Source: Lepidonotus clava
Taxonomy: Eukaryota > Annelida > Polychaeta > Phyllodocida > Polynoidae
Direction of reading: 5' to 3'
DNA length: 64,000 nucleotides
Assembly: GCA_936440205.1 (NCBI GenBank)
Contig: OW387145.1
Coordinates: forward strand, 13,639,396-13,703,395
The translations under genes and the position numbers were made by a program. The notes beneath the pieces were generated by a model, which had not been told where the DNA came from, made no database searches, and was given only the letters and a program-made list of their open reading frames with translations. Positions 29,101 through 39,335 of this stretch are shown here, piece after piece. Position 1 is the stretch's first letter. Each line of letters begins with the position of its first letter.

Positions 29101-32100
29101 AATATCAACTGGAACTGCCGGTTCAGAGGGCCATCTGGCAGAGTAAGTTAGAACTTAGTTTAATTAAACAATGAAGACATTTTGCAATGACAATACATTA
29201 ACATACACCATTTGAGAGAAAGAGGCACAAAAAGTGAAGGGAAAAGTCCATTGTGTATTAGTCGTGGCCCTAGTGGTAATAACATGGGAGCTACTGACAA
29301 TGTGTGGATAGTGGGTAGGTGTTCAGTACCTTGATTGTATAAAGGCGGTCACTGAACTGTCTGTAAGTGTCTTTTATTGTAGTTTACTCTGTTCCCCCAC
29401 CTTTGTTGTAATTGACCTCTTGATTGAAATAACAACTTGATGACATGTGAGTAGTGGAATATTATAGTCTGTTCTCTGGTTCTCGCATTCTTGACCGCTC
29501 AACATATTGTTATGTGCTTGCCAAGACCACCCTGGTTATACAAACAATCTTCAATTACTTTCAAATGACTTGGACATAAGGTGTCATTTATAACAATTTC
29601 CAGTGATTGACATTAACAAGCAATGTCATTCAGGGTTTTTTACAGACCCTGACCAATCTCAATACGTCAAGGTATCAGTAATAACAGTTATAAGACAGGA
29701 GATGCGGCACGCGTACGTTATGCCATGATCAAAGGTTAATAAACATTGTATAACTGTGGCCGCGGGAATTGATATAAGACACAGGGCTAGTGGTACACGT
29801 GATGAAGCTAAAAGGCTATGCAAGCTACCGGGAGGAAATAGTCAAAGGTGGTCATAGTTTCATGCTTTCCGACATGCTTGCATCAAGTCTTCTTTTGAAT
29901 GTTTTTAAATTAAATGTCTAATTGGTTTGTCATGATTGAAGAAACACAATGCTGCTACACGGCACATGTGGGTTGTGAACGGGATATGAAATGAACATTT
30001 TAATGCTGCCCTTTCAGACGGAGCGGTTTTAATCCTCCAATTAAATAATTGCTTTGAGTCTCACTATTTTCAAGTGTAAAATATGAAATAAACAGCAATA
30101 GTTTATTACTTGTTTTACTTGTAATTAATACGTATGATAATTGTCGTAGGCACGATTTAATGCTCAGGTAAATTATTATATGAATACACCGTGAAAATCA
30201 GTAATGATCGTTACAGAAAACTATGTATCAAAGCTCTGATGATAAATGTTTCATGACCTTCCACCAATTATTTTGGTGTAGGGAAGATTTAACACTGATA
30301 TTGATTATATAGATACACGATTTAATTCAGTAAAGATTGTTAACGTGTATGTGCGCGCTGCTTTAATATCCCATCACCGAATTTTCTTTATGTGTCCTCT
30401 CATGCATTTTACAGACTAATCTTCAAACACTTACTCCATAGGACATTTTACTTTTGGGACTTATATTGCTTGGACATTATACCCTCAGATACCTGACCGA
30501 TAATCCTTACCTAACCCTAACCTAACGCCTGGTTCCCACCAAACGATATTGGATATTTGACTTCAAACAATTACAAACCATTAGGAAAAGAATCGTCAGT
30601 TTTATTTCGGTTTGAAATTTGTACGGCTAGTTGTTACCACAAAAAACACAAGAAGAAATGTATTTTGGTGACTCTGGGAGGTGCTGGAGGTAGATAATGA
30701 TCCAATGCCACCGAGATTTAAAAGAAATAAAAGCCTTTAATTTGTTTTGGATAAATCAGGGCTGCTTTAGTCTTGCAAAAATATCTAACAAGTAGATTTT
30801 GGCGTTTTCAAATCATTGGGATTTTGCAGTCGTTTTGCATAGTCGTTTGCAGTCTTTCAAACTACTAATTTTGTGTTTCAACTAAACGTATACTAACGAT
30901 TACAAATGATGAGTGAATCTTTGACTACTGTTTGTGGTGGTGAGCACAATTCCATTTATTGTGAACGGGGCAAAACCTTATCTCTACCCCTAACACTAAT
31001 AAGATGATCCACGGTACGTTTTTGGGCCGATTTTGAACCAATTTTGAAAATCGGCTTGTTAAAATTAATAATCATTTTTCTTATAAAGTAGGCTATACAG
31101 TTTTTCAAAGAGTTTGAAATAATCCATACCAGAAAAATTGTATTTTCCAAGGGAAAATTCATTCCAAATAATTATCAGAAAAATGCATGAGAAGAAAATC
31201 GGTTGGCCTTTTGTCGCATCGTGGATCATGGTTTTAACCAAACTACCCCTACCCGAATGCAACCATTTCAGCAGTAAATTGGTGAATGTTTGGGAGGTCA
31301 ATATACAGGAAGTTACCAGGACATGTGGGTCCGCAGGATAATGCCCTGTTTCCACCAACCGATTTTACAGTCGATTATTTGGTATTTTATCACTTTTAAC
31401 TAGTATTGTAACAAAAATATCATATAGGCCTATCTTACATATCATATGAAAGAGAATTAAACACCCTTTCTAATGGTATATGACATGTTCATGATTGACT
31501 AATATTCCCAATGCTGATTCTAGAAATCGGTAGTAAATCGGCTGGTGGAAACAGGGCTTTAGTGGGAAGCCACTCGTTGATTTTTTTTATCTCTGTTGAT
31601 ACCATGCTGTGTGAACTTGTGGGTTCTCACAGTGTCTCCTTGTCTCCACAGGTTCGGAGAGCTACATCCGGCGGGCGTGCACCTCGCGGCCTAAGGGCTC
31701 CTTCTGCACCCGCCTCGAGCCTATCCCCAACATGGTGCACGACCTCTGCCTCAAGACCTGCTTCGAGGAGGGCTGCAACATGCGCCCCGCCATAGACATT
31801 CGCTTCTAACAACACTCCTGTAGAGTCCCCACCGAACGCTTTGCGCTGTAGGACCGCATGCCTCCTCCTTCCCCCACTGAAGCCCTAGACCCAGAGTATT
31901 TCCACAGTTGTCACTCATCTTGAACCTTTTGGTCCCCTCCCCCCTTTAGTAAACCCCTTACGTTCAACAGTTTACAAGCAGTGCTCATCAGTTGACATTC
32001 AGTGGCAGTCAACGCTGCATGAAGATGTGACCGCCAGCTTTCAGCGGGCGAACTACAGTGTTCACCAGCTGACCTCTAACGTTTGCCAGTTGCCCTCAGA

Positions 32101-32454
32101 TGTTGAGACTTGTCTCGCTGACCTTCAGGGCCCCCCTGCCCTTCAAGGCCCAATATCCCTCCTGTTCCCCCTCCATATACCCCCGGGGCGCCCACCCCCG
32201 GCCCCCCAAACCTCGACACCCCAGCGCCCCCCGTGCAGCAGCCACAAGTAGACGCTCACCCCGCCTCTCCCCATTCTGTCGTTGCAGGCGGGAACTATGT
32301 CGGGCGCAAGTGCACCAGGAAACCCAAGGGGACTTATTGCCGCAAGTTGAGAGGAATGCCCGGAATGGACTACGAGATTTGCCTGAGGACTTGTTACAAC
32401 TCGGGTTGTAACGGCAAGCCGGATTGGATTTACCGTAACTTCCACATATTGTGA
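14051..32454 (+). CDS. Ly6/uPAR-type three-finger protein gene, 3' part, with two alternative last exons
   Basis: Coding exons are 14051-14179, then either 31652-31809 or 32288-32454. The shared exon reads HALYCVQCES... and carries five cysteines. Each terminal exon adds five more and ends the domain with a C-x4-C-N motif, giving the ten-cysteine pattern of Ly6/uPAR (three-finger) domains. In that family these cysteines form five disulfides in secreted or GPI-anchored ligands and channel or receptor modulators. The exon junctions are GT-AG and the phases agree: the first exon ends with one base of a glycine codon and both terminal exons begin with the other two. Neither tail is hydrophobic, so a secreted product is more likely than a GPI-anchored one. 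The upstream exon, which should hold the signal peptide and end in phase 1, was not found and is probably outside the window. Quiver/sleepless-like proteins are the closest family I can suggest, but that assignment is weak. Confidence 0.8.
14451..14650. mobile_element. MITE family A, copy 3 (in intron)
   Basis: Termini are AAGCATGTATTCTACTTACC and, inverted, AAGCCTATATTCC. It shares TCTCTGAGAATATGGCA and the CCTTTCTGGTGATGATAACA block with other copies. Confidence 0.7.
15649..15870. mobile_element. Near-perfect palindromic MITE (family A termini)
   Basis: Two arms of about 102 bp differ at only about two positions around an 18-bp spacer. The termini are AAGCCCCATACCCACTAGGC and its reverse complement. 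The interior (GGCGACTGGCAACGGGCAAC...) differs from the A1/A2/A3 type, so this is a separate subfamily with related ends. The near identity of the arms implies youth or gene conversion between arms. Confidence 0.85.
15891..16076. mobile_element. Second palindrome-ended MITE of the same subfamily
   Basis: Starts AAGCCCCATACCCACTAGGC and ends with its inverse, only 20 bp from the previous element. The interior has a GAGTCGGCCGATT block in direct and inverted copies. Confidence 0.8.
17224..17259. repeat. Small hairpin after a G run
   Basis: GGAGTTAACATGAATG...ATGTTAACTCC is a perfect short stem next to a poly-G tract. Confidence 0.55.
18215..18265. mobile_element. MITE family S, end fragment
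   Basis: TATACACCTTTTTCACGAAC followed by CTGCGCAAGGC is the reverse complement of the right end of the copy at 33729. Related inner sequence (GTTCACTGC...ACTCGTGA) also occurs at about 16497-16527 and 22538-22562. Confidence 0.5.
18656..18897. repeat. Tandem repeat, about 2.4 units of 97-109 bp
   Basis: Units start AGTGAAGGGCTTAGAATGTC (18656), AGTGAAGGGCACGGAAGGTC (18753) and AGTGAAGGGCATGGAAGGTC (18862). The second unit has about 12 extra bases (GGACAAACTAAA). Confidence 0.8.
19091..19305. mobile_element. MITE family A, copy in reverse orientation
   Basis: Termini are AAGCCTTGCTTCCACTAGCC and, inverted, AAGCCTGGTTTCCACCAGCC. The internal block (ATACCATAAGAAAGGATTC) is the reverse complement of the block in copies 1 and 2. 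Confidence 0.7.
19889..20016. mobile_element. MITE family S, inverted copy
   Basis: The left end is TATACACCTTAAAACAAATC. The right end GCAGGGCGCCACACTATTGA is the reverse complement of the left end of the copy at 33729. Confidence 0.5.
21407..22368. mobile_element. Inverted-repeat element with CAGGGCTGCGTTC ends
   Basis: The left end is CAGGGCTGCGTTC and the right end, inverted, is CTGGGCTGCATTC. Inside are several TAAGTCAG / CAGCTAACTTA words in both orientations. The CAGGG-type end suggests hAT kinship, but no 8-bp duplication was recognised. Confidence 0.45.
25141..25529. mobile_element. MITE with family A-like termini, GCAGTC-rich interior
   Basis: The left end is AAGGCGGGTTTCCCC and the right end, inverted, is AAGCCGGGTTTCCACCAAAC. 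The interior repeats CTTTGCAGTC, shared with 30534-30945. Confidence 0.6.
27096..27264. mobile_element. GGGGCGGATCC-type short repeat
   Basis: Starts CAGGGACGGGCCCAG and ends AAATCCGCCCCTG, with ATTTTAGCCGCCCC and CTAAATTTGGCAAAAATT inside. Confidence 0.5.
28246..29065 (+). mobile_element. Solo-LTR-like fossil, copy 1 (older, right end unclear)
   Basis: Shares with 39336-40367 the start TGTGATGAAT, a TGACGTCA site, CCAAT, TATAAAAAGGGG (28503) and AATAAA (28528-28533), then a tail of degenerate GCCCGAA/GCCTGAA words. It is clearly more diverged than copy 2 and its right boundary is approximate. It lies in the long intron of the Ly6-like gene. Confidence 0.45.
30534..30945. mobile_element. MITE related to 25141-25529, right end decayed
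   Basis: Starts AACGCCTGGTTCCCACCAAA and contains CAGTCGTTTTGCATAGTCG and further GCAGTC words. The right end (TTTGTGGTGGTGAGCAC) matches the inverse of the left only loosely. Confidence 0.45.
31340..31560. mobile_element. MITE family A, copy just before alternative exon A
   Basis: Termini are ATGCCCTGTTTCCACCAACC and, inverted, AAAGCCCTGTTTCCACCAGC. The internal block is CCCTTTCTAATGGTATATGA. It ends 91 bases before the acceptor-side boundary of exon A. Confidence 0.75.
31652..31809 (+). CDS. Ly6-like gene, alternative last exon A
   Basis: The acceptor is CTCCACAG at 31651. The first two bases complete a glycine codon, then 51 residues follow to a TAA stop. The translation begins SESYIRRACTSRPKGSFC and ends with DLCLKTCFEEGCN plus a short polar tail (MRPAIDIRF). 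It supplies cysteines 6 to 10 of the domain. No AATAAA was seen between this stop and exon B, so an exon A transcript may simply run on through 31810-32287 as 3' UTR and use the poly(A) signal at 32599. Confidence 0.82.
31810..32287 (+). other. Segment between alternative exons A and B
   Basis: About 480 bases, C-rich, ending in a strong pyrimidine tract and GTTGCAG. Depending on splicing it acts as 3' UTR (exon A transcripts) or as the end of the long intron (exon B transcripts). It holds no MITE. Confidence 0.6.
32288..32454 (+). CDS. Ly6-like gene, alternative last exon B
   Basis: The acceptor is CGTTGCAG at 32287, after a long C/T-rich tract. The exon has the same phase as exon A, then 54 residues to a TGA stop. 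The translation starts GNYVGRKCTRKPKGTYC and includes EICLRTCYNSGCN. It aligns along its length with exon A: the cysteines, the PKG motif, the C-L-x-T-C run and the terminal CN are all shared. The charge differs, since B is richer in lysine and arginine. B also has a longer tail with aromatic residues (GKPDWIYRNFHIL). The exons cannot be joined in one frame without passing a stop, so they must be alternatives. Confidence 0.82.
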
Positions 32455-32598
32455 GGGAGTGGCGGACCGTTGGTGTTGTCCTCTAGCACTCCAACACACG
32501 GGGACTGGGGCAGGAACGACAGCTTCTACCTCTTGGTTTTCTGTTTTATCATTTGGCTCTCAGCATCAGTTGCCCTGCCCTGAAAGCAGAGGTACCCT

Positions 32599-32604
32599 AA
32601 TAAA
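32599..32604 (+). promoter_or_regulatory. Poly(A) signal AATAAA of the Ly6-like gene
   Basis: AATAAA lies 145 bases after the exon B stop and is the first canonical signal downstream of either terminal exon. It could serve both isoforms. Confidence 0.55.
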
Positions 32605-33728
32605 ATCCGTGATTCATGATGCGACAACTTCCTTTTTTGAGACTATTTTCCTGATACTATTATCATTTTTTGAACTATGTTTTCTCCAAAATTCCAACCG
32701 TTAGATATCTAAGTTAATGGGTCCGGGGTATTTCACACAAAAAAATCATTATTTCCCATACTATTTTCAAATTTGTCGACAATGAAGAAATGACAGCTTC
32801 GATTATCACGACCTTGCTATTACCAATTGTCCTTTTTCACTTGCTCTTTAAAATTAGATCTTTTGTTTATGTTATGTCAAAACATAGATTCTGAGAAAAT
32901 TTACTACTAAGATCGAAATGTACTAGAAGAAATACCATTATTTGGAAATTATATTTCTATAACTATTTGTACAATGACAAGACGTTTAAGATATATAAAG
33001 ATGTTAATGGAAACCAACCTGGATTATTTCTTTTGTGGTCAACTGCTACCACTATAGATGATTATGTGATACATGAATTAAAATTCAATCCAGACATAAA
33101 GAAACAACAAATACTCTTCACTTATATCGCTAGAATTGTAGCATAATATTTGGTAAAACCCTGAAAGTGGTAGAACTTGACGTTCATGATTAAATATAAA
33201 ATAACCTTCTGCAAAAATTACAAGTATTGATATCAGGCATTTGAAAATGTTTCATAAACGAGAGAAAAGTGTGTCGCCAGCAAACGTGAAATATGTTTCA
33301 TCATTAACTTCGTCAATGATAGAATAAACAAAATGCAATCATAAGGTAATTTATCCCTCGAGCTCATTGAGAGCCCATTTGAAAGGTCTCTCAACTCTGA
33401 TTGGATATGAATGAATCCGGTTCAAGGACAGGCATCCCTGGGACACCTCGCAAAGACACCTGCCCACAGAGGAAAATCCAATGATGGTAAATAATTAATA
33501 TTACCCCTGTAGATAACACAATTACTCTTATAGGATAACAACCCCTATAAATAGGGTTACTAACCCAAAAGGATAGAAAAATAGCCCTTCGATCATCATA
33601 ATTGTATTGGGTAAGTACATTAAAAATTACAGTTTGCATGCATCTTGTATATAAGTGGGGTTTATGGGGTAGTTGTTCTACAAAAGTGGGTGGTTTTCTT
33701 ACTATTGAAAGGTGAGTAAAAGTCCTAT

Positions 33729-33873
33729 TATACACCTTTTTCAATAGCGTGGCGCCCTGCTAGTGGACAGACCTGAACCAAATAGTTGGAGTATAGTGTC
33801 CCATGGGACCAGGCTCAAACCGTTGGGCTTCTATGAGAGGGCTCACTGCGCAGGTTCGTGGGAAAGGTGTATA
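33729..33873. mobile_element. MITE family S (TATACACCTTT termini)
   Basis: Starts TATACACCTTTTTCAATAGC and ends GTTCGTGGGAAAGGTGTATA. Contains GGCGCCCTGC near the left end and GGCTCACTGCGCAGGTTCGT near the right. About 145 bp. Confidence 0.6.
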
Positions 33874-33890
33874 GCGAGTCATCATCTCCA

Positions 33891-34019
33891 GAGCCTGTAT
33901 TCTACTAGGCGATTCTAAGCGTAAAAAAAATTGGTAACTTTTTGATGATAGACACCATGGTTAGATTTTACCCTTTTCCCAACAGATAGTAATAAAATTG
34001 GCTGTTGGAACAAAGCCTG
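33891..34019. mobile_element. Short MITE, family A termini
   Basis: The left end is GAGCCTGTATTCTACTAGGC and the right end, inverted, is CAGGCTTTGTTCCAACAGCC. The 129-bp size is shorter than other copies. Confidence 0.6.
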
Positions 34020-35898
34020 AGGGATGGTTGTCCGTGGGAGAGTTGTCCTGTCACCGAGCGATACAAAAATCAATACATCGGCAACACACATATTCAAGCA
34101 AAAACACTTCAAAACATTTAACTCCATTTCATTCGCTGACAAAGCACCCAAATAATTTTGATTCACTAGTCTTTCTTTTTTTTACATTCATCAATCCCGT
34201 CACTCAAAACTCTACAGGTGCAGAAGTCTGATTATTCTTTGAATGGCAATTTATAAAAGAAGTCAATTTAGCTACAATTAACCGAGGTATGAAATTGTCT
34301 TTCGGGTATCTAAGAACATATATTATTTTATTGGCAAAAGGAGGATAAAACGCACAGTATCTGACGGCCACGAGGAAGGTTGGACAAATCGAAATAAACA
34401 AAATTGTGAAGTGTGCAGCAACTGCCAAGCAATTAGACCTTTTTCACCGTTAAAGTCTTATCATGAGTTCGTTTTTAGTCAATGACTTCAGCTGGTCATT
34501 AGTGTATTTTGAGCTTTCTTGGTTCTTGCTATGTTATTTTAATGGCTCTCAATGACATCTCTGGAATTCGCTAGTGTGACATCACACTGCAACATTATTG
34601 CAGGATTCTGGTTACATTCTTCATCAAAAAAATTAATGTTTTTGTAACATTTTATTTTGGTTGAGTCATAACACCACTGGAAAATGATGATAATACATGT
34701 ATTTCAATTAAGTGAGGTATCAACCTCACAATAAATATCAAAACTGTTGTATGCCATTCTCATAGATTCTGGTTGCAGAACAGTACTGTTTGGTTGCAAC
34801 TTGGCCTGGGCACACCACCATTGCTTAGAGTATGAAAAACATAGTAGAGTATTGTTCATAACACTTAAGCATAACAAGCGGTTCATGATAACTAATAGTT
34901 TGCTAGAAAGTAATGGTACACCTGTAAAACTAAGTTTGTGGAAACCATGTTGGCTGAAGAGGCGAAAATTGGTGCTTTTGTGGTTTAATCGGCTGCGTTC
35001 TCACCACTCTCTCGGAGGGACACGGGACACCGCCAAAACCCACCACTTTATTTAAGACACATGACATCACCAGAAGTAGTGTGTCACTGAGGACAGCCGA
35101 CCTACAGCATGGTAAATAATCCAGGTAAGGTTACCCAGGTAAAATCGCCGATTGTATGATATCAAAAAGCATAGTCTGTAGCCATAACATAATAACATGT
35201 CATGCTTTCTTCGAAGTACCAACCTTGGCATTTCATAGAATCAAAATACACTTGACAATCACTTTGGCAAATGCCTATTTTGTGTTGTTTTAAATTGATG
35301 ATTCGAATAGTTCCAAAATGGTATTATTGACAATAGAGAGAAGACTGGAAGTTGGACATAAAACATTTAATAAAACGCCCAAAACACCTTGTATAAAAGT
35401 CACTGTAAGACAAGTTAAGATCTTTGCTGCCCGATGTTCGGTTACAGTGAGCCAAGGTGTAGGAACTTGAAAAACAGGGTAATCATGACAATAAGGGGGT
35501 GGTGAATGGGAAAAGCTGTCGAATGAAGTAAGGCTACATAGCTTAACCCCTGAGAGAAGACATAGGGTGTCAGGGAAGTGGGTTGCTGGAGTGAATTATA
35601 GCGAATTTGACAAACATTTGAATATTGTCATCGGATTTCGATCCGATGTCATTATTCAAATGTATCGTTTGCCTGATAGATTCAGAAGACTAAATAAAAA
35701 AAAAAGATACATGTGCCCGTATGTTGAATCATTCCCCCACCCATCTCCCCGCCAACGTCGTTTTCCAAATCAGTGTATTATTTGGTTTCTCCAATTGTCT
35801 TCGCCAAAACAGATTGCCAAACGTTACTATTTTAAGATGTTATCACCCTGGTTATTACCATAAATCTCTCTTAACAGTATAAATCCAGGTATTCCTGA

Positions 35899-36010
35899 AG
35901 CCCAATCCCCATAGGCGCTTTTCACCATATTAGGCGACCGATAAGTGCTATAATCGCTTGAATATACTCAAATAATCAACCGATTCTAAACCCGATTCTG
36001 GTCATACATG
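35899..36010. mobile_element. MITE family A, left-end remnant
   Basis: AAGCCCAATCCCCATAGGCG followed by GGCGACCGATAAGTGCTATA. No matching right end was found. Confidence 0.4.
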
Positions 36011-37576
36011 AACGTTTCAATACAGTTTACTGACGGATGGTCATAAAGGTCGGCCTTCTTCAGTGCGAGTCACTGGATGACAGTGTGACTGTCAGCACAG
36101 CCCCTGTTCTTTTGAAATAAATTTATGGCAACGCTTGCTTTCGTATTTCTATGCTGTTTTAATTAGTGTCTTCAATACATATCTTGTCAGCCAAGGTACA
36201 ACTGACATGTTCTCAGGACGTTATCACAATAGCTATTTCTTCCTTTAAAAATACAACATCCAATGCATTTCATCACCTTTTACATTTATTGATTAAAGTG
36301 AAAAACATTTTCTGATTCAATATCTAAACATCGTTGGCCAAGGACATTTTAACAGTATCCTCTTTTTATCTACCATAAAATCTTAATCTAGTAATCATTG
36401 ATTCACCAGTTCCAATAACATATTATTTCCTTTACTGACTTCCTCCTCAAATAACAAATAAACTTGACACGTATACATGTTACCAACAGTTGGGGAAGAA
36501 TTTTAAAACGGAACTAGACAAGTGCTATACACGTGCACCGTCCTCCCTGGGCGTTTCCGTTGGCAGGTTCAACTACCGACGGTTAGGAAAGGGTGCTTCC
36601 GGCGATAGGTAAAACACGATCTATAAAACAGACAGTTGTTTAGTAGCTTCCTGCTCACCATCAGTGTAAATTACCGCTTTTGTTAAGTCTAGAAATAATT
36701 CAGTAGGAATATTGATTACTCCCCAAAGTTCATTGATCTCCTAGATATTTGAAAGCAGGTAATAATACGGGAAACAATGCGTGCCTATCAATCATATCTT
36801 AGGGTATGAGGTAAACTTACATGATTTACAAATACCACGTATACTTTCGCTAAAAATAAGATGATTAATATTTCAGATCAGTTCCTCGCCTGGGGCTACA
36901 TGTCCTCGCTGACCCTCTCCAAACAGAGCACGCAAAAGAGAACTTTCTTAATGACCACTTTTAAAGGGCATAATTATATCAAACCAATATTCAATACATC
37001 CTGATTATTGCTTGTAATCTAATGAACCATTAAAGGCCATGAACATTTATAGAAGCACCAAAATTGTAGACACTATACCTCATTTAGGCACTGATATCGA
37101 ACTAGATCAGCAAACGAATCAATCTGGGCCCTACGGCTAGAAATACGCTGTAGAGAGATGACGAGTGGTTAAGGTGCGGGTGCCTTTTTAAAGGGAAAGT
37201 GCCTATACAAATTATATATTCACGACGTAACCTCAACTAGCTCCACTATGTATACAACATCATTGCGTGAATTGACTCCATTGAAGAGGCGACAATTCAT
37301 TCTGGTGTAAGTAGTATAGATAAATGTGAAATTGGAGACTGTCGCGAGAGGAACTTATGCCCGTGACCTTTACGAATATGCCTCTGCCTATACGCGTGAC
37401 GTAGCCTACATTGGTCAAGCTATATACACGACGTCGCTTATAGTGCATTTTGGCGTATCATGTGTAAAACACTGTCTATCTACATTATCATATAGATATA
37501 ACTGGTTATTTACAAGATAAATGAAGAATTATGAGAATGTTCAAATTAATTAATATTATGATTACATGCACTGTAA

Positions 37577-37711
37577 AAATGACGTTTAGAAATTGAACAA
37601 GTCTTTGTGGAGCCATGTGTTTAATATCTAACAACAGACATTCTTAACGTTAGCATACATCTCCATATTTAACACATCTAAACACGTGTGTTAAATTCCT
37701 AAACGTCATTT
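37577..37711. mobile_element. Short inverted-repeat element
   Basis: Left end AAAATGACGTTTAGAAATT; right end, inverted, AAATGACGTTTAGGAATTT. About 135 bp, AT-rich, no coding frame. Confidence 0.55.
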
Positions 37712-39335
37712 ATTGGCGAAGTATTTTATAAATCAGCAACATGTTTGAAATAGTCTGTTAATAGAATCTAAATATGAGACATAATCTGCGAGACAGTATT
37801 GTGTGTACTGACCTTGTCGCATGAATTGCTTCTATTAAACGTGCGATATGTTAGTAGGATATGGAAATGGGAATTTGTGGATGGTTCGACTCTTGCCGCT
37901 TACATAGTTCATTTTCTTCAGGCGACGTCGTGTGCATTCCCTACCAAGTATTCACATCATCGCATTCATGACGTCGCCAACGTAGCCATTCGGGATACGC
38001 TCAGGATACGCTCGGGGCATTTCTGGGCCAGCTTTTAGGAAATTATGTGCAAGAGATTTTTTTCGTAGAAGTCCTCTACAGATTCTATATGGACAGCAAT
38101 ACATGACCATTACGTCGCTCATTGTAAGGATTGTTAAGCTGCCCCTGCCCCAAACTTCAAATCGTATAATCAAAAAGCGTAAAGGAGGCATATTAGGATG
38201 GGCATGGACCACTAAAATCGACACGACCAATTTTCTGACTAGCAACATGCGACAGTGTCTTTTTTTGTATTCGACAGGCGACATGTCAATTAGTGACAAT
38301 CGACAGGGCCAATGGCGACAGAGTCATTTTTTATATCATACATGATCTATAAGAACCCCCCATCCAGGGCCCCATTAGAGAGTTTCAGATACTCCAAGGC
38401 ATGACATAACGTAAACATAACTTATCCTTTTGTCAGCTTAAGTAAAATATAAAAAAAATTATTTGATTATATATACTATTGTACCTCAATCATACATAAC
38501 CATTCAATAGTTAGACAGGGGTATACTTTGAGCACATTGAAGCCATTCAGCCACCATCCCTGCGATACAGGTTTAACTGATATATAGAGACCTCATGCAG
38601 ACGTGGTCACGTGATCATTTTTAGCTTTACGGATCACCATGTGGCTATCATAATCAGGCGGCTTTAGACAAATCCAAGTAGGCCTAGTATCAATTCTTAG
38701 TGATAATGTTTATTGACCCGATGAGTTTGTTTTTAAGTAAATGTGACATAAATATCCGAATTCATTATATTTCACAAATGTGAATAATAATGCTTGTACT
38801 TTGATCACCAATAATTTATGGTGGCCAGTCCTTATTTGGAAATGTGACGTCATCTGCAAAATTGTCTATATAAAGAGTGCTGTTTTTGAGCACAGCCATA
38901 CTACTGATTATATTGGAAATGTGTAGTTGGTATTGTTCTGCCTTTACGTGGGTCTCTTGATATAAAATAGGACATTTATTCAATATATTGAATAGAATAT
39001 GGGAAATATTCTCAAAGTTTAATCCAAACCAAAGGTCAAACAGTATAGTTCCGATTTGATTATCCATCATCGTCTTTCTAGACTAACAACACATCTTCTT
39101 GATTATCTTCTTGAATTTCACTTAACATTTCCCATATCTTTATACCACGAACCATAGGACTTTTCAAATACTTTTCAAATTCTCTCTTAGTTACTCTTTT
39201 TCTTAAACTTTACTTTCTTATTGCTCCTCAAATTTATTTGTGGTCTCTGCATTTCAAGACTATCCTTTAGCCGGCTTTGTCTGTACATTATACTACACAT
39301 GTGTTCTCTCCACCTAAGTTTCAAAGGTTGAATAT

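Larger units (their letters stand above)
14180..31651 (+). other. 17.5-kb intron of the Ly6-like gene
   Basis: Bounded by a GTGAGT donor and a CTCCACAG acceptor. It holds MITEs of families A and S, a tandem repeat, one LTR-like fossil and homopolymer G/C runs near 14370-14450 and 20168. No further exon was recognised. The copies at 16430-16530, 22480-22600 and 22985-23335 belong to dispersed repeats. The stretches 16100-18000, 23400-25100 and 26300-27050 show nothing recognisable. Confidence 0.6.

Noticed and set aside
37158-37200. GACGAGTGGTTAAGGTGCGG, resembling the start of a serine tRNA
   Set aside because: The anticodon arm and T arm cannot be formed downstream.
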